From assembly GCA_030634505.1 (NCBI GenBank), contig DAOWAQ010000026.1:1-11572 (forward strand): a DNA stretch of 11,572 bases, in the 5' to 3' direction. Source of the stretch: Calditrichia bacterium. GTDB lineage: Bacteria > Calditrichota > Calditrichia > JAJRVZ01. A model generated the notes under the pieces. The model saw only the letters and a list, made by a program, of their open reading frames with translations. It had not been told where the DNA came from and did no database searches. The position numbers and the translations under genes were made by a program. The number at the start of each line of letters is the position of its first letter. Positions within the stretch are counted from its first letter, which is position 1. Below are positions 6,520-11,572 of this stretch, in pieces.

Positions 6520-7340
6520 GAAGCAATATGAATTTTGTTTAGTTTTCCGGATTGATATCCATCGGGATCAAAGATAATATTATTGAATCCAATAGTATTA
6601 AATTCACTTGATACATTATTTTGAATTTCAGGATTTAACAATCTTGAAACTTCATTTTCACCCACTTCAACGGAGACATGGTCTTCAAAATACCTGACAC
6701 GTACAATTTCAAAATTTAACTTTTTTAGATAATTTTCTGCTTGGTTTATTTTTCCCAAAATATTTTCACTAATTTTAACCCCATAAGCAACCCGCGAAGA
6801 TAAACAAGGTTGAGATGGTTTATTCCAGGAAATTAATCCAAGGTATTTGGCAAGTTCTCTTATCTCACTTTTTCTCAACTTTGCTTCTACAAGAGGACTT
6901 CGAACTTTCATTTCATTAGCAGCTTTCATACCCGGGCGGTAGTCATCACGGTCATCAAAATTACTTCCTTCAACAATAAAATTCACATTCAAGTTATTGG
7001 TTTTTTTAATCATTTCACCAAATAATTCTGATTTACAAAAATAGCATCTGTCTTTGTTATTTTGAACATATAAAGAGTTACTAATTTCATTAGTTTCTAT
7101 TTTCTGTAAATTCGCACCTATTGTATTGGCTTGATCCAGTGCCTGCAAATATTCGTTTGAAGCCAGGCTGGGAGATACACCTATAATTCCGATACATTTT
7201 CCTTTTAACGTATCCGTCCCGACTTTTAATAACAGAGAACTGTCCACGCCACCGGAATAAGCAATCAAAACCGATTCCATGTTTTGAAATATTTTTACTA
7301 AAGTCTTATACTTTTTAAGTATAGTGGTGGATAGGTTCAT
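6516..7340 (-). CDS. larE: ATP-dependent sulfur transferase LarE, three-cysteine type
   Basis: A 274-residue cytoplasmic protein of the PP-loop ATP pyrophosphatase superfamily. The PP-loop is SGGVDSS (29-35). LarE adenylates the carboxylates of a pyridinium dicarboxylate nucleotide and adds sulfur to make the nickel-pincer cofactor of lactate racemase and related enzymes. Family motifs seen: NKDRCYFCKSELF (95-107), VEGSNFDDRDDYRPG (123-137) and PSQPCLSSRVAYG (175-187). Cys99, Cys102 and Cys179 are all present. The Lactobacillus enzyme has only the last and sacrifices it; three-cysteine LarE, as in Thermotoga maritima, binds a [4Fe-4S] cluster and can turn over. No larB, larC or lactate racemase gene lies in the window. 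It starts 11 nt after the LpoA-like gene and overlaps pgeF by 4 nt. Confidence 0.93.
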   Translation of the reverse strand: MNLSTTILKKYKTLVKIFQNMESVLIAYSGGVDSSLLLKVGTDTLKGKCIGIIGVSPSLASNEYLQALDQANTIGANLQKIETNEISNSLYVQNNKDRCYFCKSELFGEMIKKTNNLNVNFIVEGSNFDDRDDYRPGMKAANEMKVRSPLVEAKLRKSEIRELAKYLGLISWNKPSQPCLSSRVAYGVKISENILGKINQAENYLKKLNFEIVRVRYFEDHVSVEVGENEVSRLLNPEIQNNVSSEFNTIGFNNIIFDPDGYQSGKLNKIHIAS

Positions 7341-7351
7341 AAAGAAATTTC

Positions 7352-9214
7352 TTAATTTAAAGGTAAAAATTGTCCGTATTTATATTTAATCATTTGTACC
7401 TTTGAATTGGAATTTTGATTATCCAAAATAATATTTCGATAAATTCCATTATATTTCGTTCTCTTGCTAATCAATTCAATGAATTCATCACGGTTAATAG
7501 GTTTCTTTAAATTATTCAGATATTGCAAAATATAGCTAAATGTATCGTAACCTATTAAGTTATATTTTGTAGGTGTTTTCTGCATTTTCGTTCTGAAATC
7601 ATTTCTGAATTTTCGGAAGTCCCAATCTTCTTCGTTTAAATACCCATCAGTAGTGAAAATTATTCCATCTATATAGTTTTTATTCTTTTTAAGTTCGTCA
7701 AAATTATACCAATCTCCATTTCCAAAAACTTGAGCCTGAATATTACTATATGCAATTTGAGGAGCTATAAATTGTAAATCTTCCTGATATATGGGTATAA
7801 ATAACCCTTGAATAGAAGTAACCGGAATATCAGCAGAATCAACCTTGGTAAAATTTTCTTCTGCCTTTTCTATTTCTTCTTCTATGTATCTTTTGTATAA
7901 AGAATCTATTTCAATGTTCGAGTAATCCGGGTTTTCGTTTAGCAAAGAATCTGAAAAAGTAAGTTTTAAGCCTTTACGTTTTAATTTCATGAATTTTTGA
8001 TAAAAATCCTGTTCACCCGGATAATACCAATCCTGTGCAACAACTTCAGCGCCATTGTTTTCACAGGTTTCAACAAACTTATTTACCAGTGTTACAAATT
8101 GATTTTCAATAGGTGCAAAAGTTGCGAACCTTTTAATGCCCATCGAATCGATTGCGAATTTGGCAATAAATTCAGCCTGGGTATCTGTTCGGTTAATTAA
8201 TTGAATAAAATATGGACTTAGTTTTGTTAATTTATTTCCCGATGCTGTTGGGCTGAATATGGGTAATTTTTCATATTCAGAAATAACGGCACATGCAGCT
8301 GCAAAATCATTTTCTATGGGCCCATACACACCAAGAATAGATTCGTCTGCAGCTATTCTTTTTAATGTAATGAGCGCGGAAGATAAATCTTCGCCATAAT
8401 CATTTAGTAAAATTTCCAGTTTAACAGTATTTTGAGAATTAAATTTTTCAAGTGCTAAATCAATTCCATCTTTTATTTCTTTAGCAATCTTTTCATTAAA
8501 TCCACTTAGGGGCAAAAGCAATGCTATTTTAACAGAGGCTGAATTGCTGATTTGCTCATTGGTCAATAGAGCCTTGGCATCCTTAAAGAATTCACTTCTG
8601 GAGTTTTGGGAAATTGATTTTTCTAAAACAAGTTTTCCTTTTTCAGGATTGATATTAAAATACTTAATGTACAATGCCATATCAGATGACAATTTTCCAT
8701 TTGATGATTTTTTTTGGTCCCTGATTTTCTCAACTTCATAGACAGTAAAATAAGATGCTAATGTATTTACAATTCTTTTTTTCAATAATTTTTTTAATCG
8801 ATTGTCCTGGGAATAATCCAATGCTTCAAGCCATGTGTCGAGAGCAGATTCATAGCGTTTGAGGCGGTAATAGCTGTCACCCTGAACAGAAAAGATGTCA
8901 TCTACATAGGTACTAGTGGGAAATTCGTTTAAAAATATTTTTGTTAAGTTAATTGCGCCGGAATAGTTTTTCAATTTGTACTGCGCCTTCGCCAGCATTA
9001 AATAATTCGCGGTAATGTAATGGCTGTCAGGTAAACGATTTATAACAAGATTAAAACTATTTTCAGCTTCTTTAAACTTACCGGATTTGTAAAACTCAAT
9101 GCCTTTATTAAAAATAGTTTTTTCTCTGGATTCAAAAGATTGAGCTAAAACAGGTAAGGTTATTGCAGAAATTAATAGAATAAATAATAATTTTACTTTC
9201 AAAAAAGACCCCAT
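7352..9214 (-). CDS. Periplasmic TPR plus type-I periplasmic-binding protein, LpoA-like (penicillin-binding-protein activator family)
   Basis: From the ATG at 9214 the protein has 620 residues. It begins with a signal peptide (FLKVKLLFILLISAITLP, probable cut after VLA), then TPR-type helical repeats at about 30-145 (AENSFNLVINRLPDS, YSGAINLTKIFLNEFP, YESALDTWLEALDYS). A type-I periplasmic-binding domain follows from about 227 (SVKIALLLPLSG to the end). This order matches E. coli LpoA, the outer-membrane activator of PBP1A. Unlike LpoA there is no lipobox Cys, so it should be soluble or bound by other means. An alternative is a branched-chain-amino-acid-type binding protein with an added TPR domain, but no permease or ATPase gene is near. 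A TTG at 9226 would overlap glmS by 8 nt; the ATG gives a 4-nt gap. An acidic, charged insert lies at about 425-465. Confidence 0.78.
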   Translation of the reverse strand: MGSFLKVKLLFILLISAITLPVLAQSFESREKTIFNKGIEFYKSGKFKEAENSFNLVINRLPDSHYITANYLMLAKAQYKLKNYSGAINLTKIFLNEFPTSTYVDDIFSVQGDSYYRLKRYESALDTWLEALDYSQDNRLKKLLKKRIVNTLASYFTVYEVEKIRDQKKSSNGKLSSDMALYIKYFNINPEKGKLVLEKSISQNSRSEFFKDAKALLTNEQISNSASVKIALLLPLSGFNEKIAKEIKDGIDLALEKFNSQNTVKLEILLNDYGEDLSSALITLKRIAADESILGVYGPIENDFAAACAVISEYEKLPIFSPTASGNKLTKLSPYFIQLINRTDTQAEFIAKFAIDSMGIKRFATFAPIENQFVTLVNKFVETCENNGAEVVAQDWYYPGEQDFYQKFMKLKRKGLKLTFSDSLLNENPDYSNIEIDSLYKRYIEEEIEKAEENFTKVDSADIPVTSIQGLFIPIYQEDLQFIAPQIAYSNIQAQVFGNGDWYNFDELKKNKNYIDGIIFTTDGYLNEEDWDFRKFRNDFRTKMQKTPTKYNLIGYDTFSYILQYLNNLKKPINRDEFIELISKRTKYNGIYRNIILDNQNSNSKVQMIKYKYGQFLPLN

Positions 9215-9218
9215 ATAA

Positions 9219-11045
9219 TTATTCAACAGTTACACTTTTTGCAAGATTTCTTGGCTGATCAACATCACAACCTCTTTTAACTGCAATATAATAAGCCAGC
9301 AATTGTAAAGGAATGACAGATAAAATAGGCATAAGAACCTGTGATGTTTCAGGTATATAAATTACATGATCAGCAAGTTTAGATATTTTTTCATCACCCT
9401 GACAGGCAATAGCAATGACTTTACCTTTTCGGGCGCGAACTTCTTCTATATTACTTATAACTTTATCATAAATCAGGTCTTTTGTGGCTATAAAAACAAC
9501 AGGCATATCTTCATCAATAAGTGCTATAGGACCATGTTTCATTTCAGCAGCAGGATATCCCTCAGCATGAATATAGGAAATTTCTTTTAATTTTAATGCG
9601 CCTTCAAGTGCTACGGGAAAATTTACACCGCGACCCAAATAAAGAAAGTTACTCTTGTCTTTAAATTTATCAGCAATATCTTCTATAATTTGGCTTTGAG
9701 CCAGGATGGTTTTTATTTTGTCGGGAACATGAATGAGTTCTTCAATAATTGATTGTCCCATTACTACGGACATTGATTTTTTGCGGGCGATCAATAACAT
9801 AATTTGCACGAGTACCGTAACCTGCGATGTAAAAGCTTTTGTGCTGGCGACGCCTATTTCCGGACCGGCATGGATATAAACACCTGCATCTGTCTCTCTG
9901 GCAATTGTGCTCCCGACACTATTCACAATTCCTAAACACAAGGCGCCCTTATGTTTACCTTCTTTCAAAGCTGCTAATGTATCTGCTGTTTCACCGGATT
10001 GCGATATGACAATAATTACATCATTTTTATTAACTACCGGATTGCGATAGCGAAATTCTGATGCGTATTCCACCTCAACAGGAATACGACAATATTCTTC
10101 AATAATATATTCTGCGATTAGTGCTGCATGCCAGCTTGTACCACATGCAATTAAATAAATCTTTGCTGCATCTGCTAATCGTTCTTCAACTTCTGATAAT
10201 CCACCTAATCTTACCCTACCTTCCGATTGTAATAATCTACCGCGGAAAGAATCAGTAATAGTTTTAGGCTGTTCAAAAATTTCCTTTAGCATATAATGGG
10301 GATAACCACTTTTTTCAATTCTTCCAAGATCAAAAGTAATTTTTTCAATTTTCTTTTTTGTGGGTTCATTTGTAATTGTTTTTGTTTTAATACCGCCTCG
10401 AGAAAGAATGGCCATTTCACCATCATTTAAATAAAAAACACTCCGAGTGTGCGAAACTATCGCAGATACATCTGAGGCTACAAAAAATTCGCCTTCTCCC
10501 AAACCAATAACAAGTGGACTGCCCTGACGGGCGACATAAATCTTATCGGGATCATGACTGGATAATACTGCAAATCCATAGGCACCACTTAGTTCTGACA
10601 GAGCCTGGCGAAACGCTAGTTCAAAATCACCGTCATAAAATTCTTCTATTAGATGTGGTACAACTTCTGTATCTGTTTCTGTAACAAATTTATGACCTTT
10701 TTCAATTAGAGCTTTTCTCAGTGTAGCATAATTCTCAATGATTCCATTATGGATCAGAGCTATGTTCGATTTGCAATCGGTATGAGGGTGGGCATTTGAT
10801 TTGGTCGGCGCTCCATGAGTTGCCCATCTGGTATGGCCAATCCCAATACTACCATTCATGTTTGTTGAATTTATACTGTTTTCTAAGATACTTAATTTTC
10901 CGGATTGTTTTTCAATAGCCAGTTGATTTTCTGTGATTGTAGCAATACCGGCAGAATCGTAACCACGATATTCTAAACGTTTTAGCCCGGTAAGTAATAT
11001 GGGTAAAACATTCTTATGTCCAATGTATCCAACGATTCCACACAT
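9219..11045 (-). CDS. glmS: Glutamine--fructose-6-phosphate aminotransferase (isomerising)
   Basis: A complete 608-residue enzyme, the normal length. It makes glucosamine-6-phosphate from fructose-6-phosphate and glutamine, the first committed step to UDP-GlcNAc for peptidoglycan and lipopolysaccharide. The glutaminase domain opens with the Cys2 nucleophile in CGIVGYIG and continues with LEYRGYDSAGIA, HTRWATHG and IHNGIIENY. Two SIS sugar-isomerase domains follow, with ACGTSWHAALIAEY and SQSGETADT in the first and KEISYIHAEGYPAAEMKHG in the second. The C-terminal tail DQPRNLAKSVTVE closes the active site. The ATG is supported by AGGAG (11052-11056) at 6 nt. It starts 19 nt after guaA. That gap is far too short to hold a glmS ribozyme. 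Confidence 0.98.
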   Translation of the reverse strand: MCGIVGYIGHKNVLPILLTGLKRLEYRGYDSAGIATITENQLAIEKQSGKLSILENSINSTNMNGSIGIGHTRWATHGAPTKSNAHPHTDCKSNIALIHNGIIENYATLRKALIEKGHKFVTETDTEVVPHLIEEFYDGDFELAFRQALSELSGAYGFAVLSSHDPDKIYVARQGSPLVIGLGEGEFFVASDVSAIVSHTRSVFYLNDGEMAILSRGGIKTKTITNEPTKKKIEKITFDLGRIEKSGYPHYMLKEIFEQPKTITDSFRGRLLQSEGRVRLGGLSEVEERLADAAKIYLIACGTSWHAALIAEYIIEEYCRIPVEVEYASEFRYRNPVVNKNDVIIVISQSGETADTLAALKEGKHKGALCLGIVNSVGSTIARETDAGVYIHAGPEIGVASTKAFTSQVTVLVQIMLLIARKKSMSVVMGQSIIEELIHVPDKIKTILAQSQIIEDIADKFKDKSNFLYLGRGVNFPVALEGALKLKEISYIHAEGYPAAEMKHGPIALIDEDMPVVFIATKDLIYDKVISNIEEVRARKGKVIAIACQGDEKISKLADHVIYIPETSQVLMPILSVIPLQLLAYYIAVKRGCDVDQPRNLAKSVTVE

Positions 11046-11064
11046 ATAAATCTCCTGTTTGTAT

Positions 11065-11572
11065 TTACTCCCACTCTATTGTGGCGGGAGGTTTAGAGCT
11101 TATGTCATAAACAACCCGGTTAATTCCATCAACTTCATTAATAATTCGATTAGAGATGTGACCGAGTAAATCATATGGCATTTGATACCAATTTGCTGTC
11201 ATTCCATCGGTGCTGGTAACAGCACGTAACACAAGAGCATTTTCATAAGTACGTTCATCTCCCATAACACCAACGGTTTGTACAGGAAGTAGAACAGTAA
11301 AGGCCTGCCATATTTTATCGTATTGGTTATTTTTCTTTAATTCTGATATGTAAATATCATCTGCTTTTTGTAAAACTTCCACTCGTTCTTTAGTAATACT
11401 GCCTAAAATTCTTACAGCTAATCCGGGCCCGGGAAATGGATGCCTTTCAATAATTTCTTCGGGCATATTCAATTTCCGCCCTATATTTCTGATCTCATCT
11501 TTAAAAAGTTCTCTAAGCGGTTCCAATAATTCGAATTCCATTTTTTCCGGTAAACCACCAACATTATGATGC
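11065..11572 (-). CDS. guaA: GMP synthase (glutamine-hydrolysing), C-terminal part; 5' end beyond window
   Basis: The frame is open to the right edge and gives the last 168 residues or so of GuaA, starting at HHNVGGLPEKMEFELLEPLR. The enzyme converts XMP to GMP using ATP and glutamine. Seen here are the end of the ATP-pyrophosphatase domain and the whole C-terminal dimerisation domain: RHPFPGPGLAVRILG, LLPVQTVGVMGDERTYENA, TSTDGMTANWYQMPYDLL, and the invariant end DISSKPPATIEWE. The ATG at 11541 is an internal methionine, not the start, because the conserved sequence continues upstream of it. The gene leads into glmS after a 19-nt gap, so the two are likely cotranscribed. Both enzymes use glutamine amide nitrogen. 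Confidence 0.97.
   Translation of the reverse strand, partial: HHNVGGLPEKMEFELLEPLRELFKDEIRNIGRKLNMPEEIIERHPFPGPGLAVRILGSITKERVEVLQKADDIYISELKKNNQYDKIWQAFTVLLPVQTVGVMGDERTYENALVLRAVTSTDGMTANWYQMPYDLLGHISNRIINEVDGINRVVYDISSKPPATIEWE

Noticed and set aside
7342..7353. Perfect 12-base palindrome AAGAAATTTCTT between the LpoA-like gene and larE.
   Set aside because: It is short, made almost only of A and T, and overlaps a stop codon; expected by chance in DNA this AT-rich.
9215..9226. TTG at 9226 as the start of the LpoA-like gene (8-nt overlap with glmS).
   Set aside because: The ATG at 9214 gives a cleaner signal peptide and a short non-overlapping gap; neither start has a clear Shine-Dalgarno site, so ATG is the simpler choice.
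11046..11064. Possible glmS ribozyme or other leader upstream of glmS.
   Set aside because: Only 19 nt separate guaA and glmS and they hold just the AGGAG site; a glmS ribozyme needs well over 100 nt.
1..11572. CRISPR arrays, insertion sequences, tRNA/rRNA genes, phage or toxin-antitoxin modules.
   Set aside because: The gaps between genes are all under 150 nt and contain no repeated units, tRNA-like folds, transposase fragments or small paired toxin genes that I could see.

Overview
The window is an AT-rich (roughly one-third G+C by eye), tightly packed bacterial chromosomal segment. Every convincing gene lies on the minus strand. It looks Gram-negative: there is a predicted outer-membrane barrel protein, a periplasmic LpoA-like protein, and an ECF sigma/anti-sigma pair. 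Several genes have clear Shine-Dalgarno sites (GGAGG or AGGAG). The mix of gene types would suit an AT-rich member of the FCB group (Ignavibacteria, Marinimicrobia or Calditrichaeota-like), but this is a low-confidence guess with no rRNA or marker phylogeny behind it. No mobile element, CRISPR array, tRNA or rRNA was seen, and no gene-free stretch reaches 300 bases.

In transcription order (right to left): the C-terminal part of guaA (GMP synthase), glmS (glucosamine-6-phosphate synthase), a TPR plus type-I periplasmic-binding protein resembling the penicillin-binding-protein activator LpoA, larE (sulfur transferase), and pgeF (peptidoglycan editing factor). These five are spaced 4 to 19 nt apart or overlap by 4 nt, so they are probably one operon. 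A separate small outer-membrane barrel gene follows and ends at a clear intrinsic terminator (4884-4905).

A second unit then starts: uppP (undecaprenyl-diphosphate phosphatase), an NSS-family sodium symporter, and holA (DNA polymerase III delta), with gaps of 13 and 2 nt. The ECF sigma factor and its zinc-finger anti-sigma factor come next. They have their own promoter-like sequences overlapping the end of holA, including a possible ECF-type site that would mean autoregulation. A hairpin sits on the anti-sigma stop codon. At the left edge is what looks like the first 37 codons of another membrane protein.

A cell-envelope theme runs through the region. GlmS makes the amino-sugar precursor, PgeF edits the peptidoglycan peptide, the LpoA-like protein may activate a synthase, UppP recycles the lipid carrier, and the ECF pair may sense envelope state. 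The rest is housekeeping (guaA, holA). I do not see an obviously new defence or mobile system. The points most worth a second look are the three-cysteine LarE without visible partners, the non-lipidated LpoA-like protein, the tandem promoter of the sigma gene, and the chloride-site-like residues of the NSS transporter.
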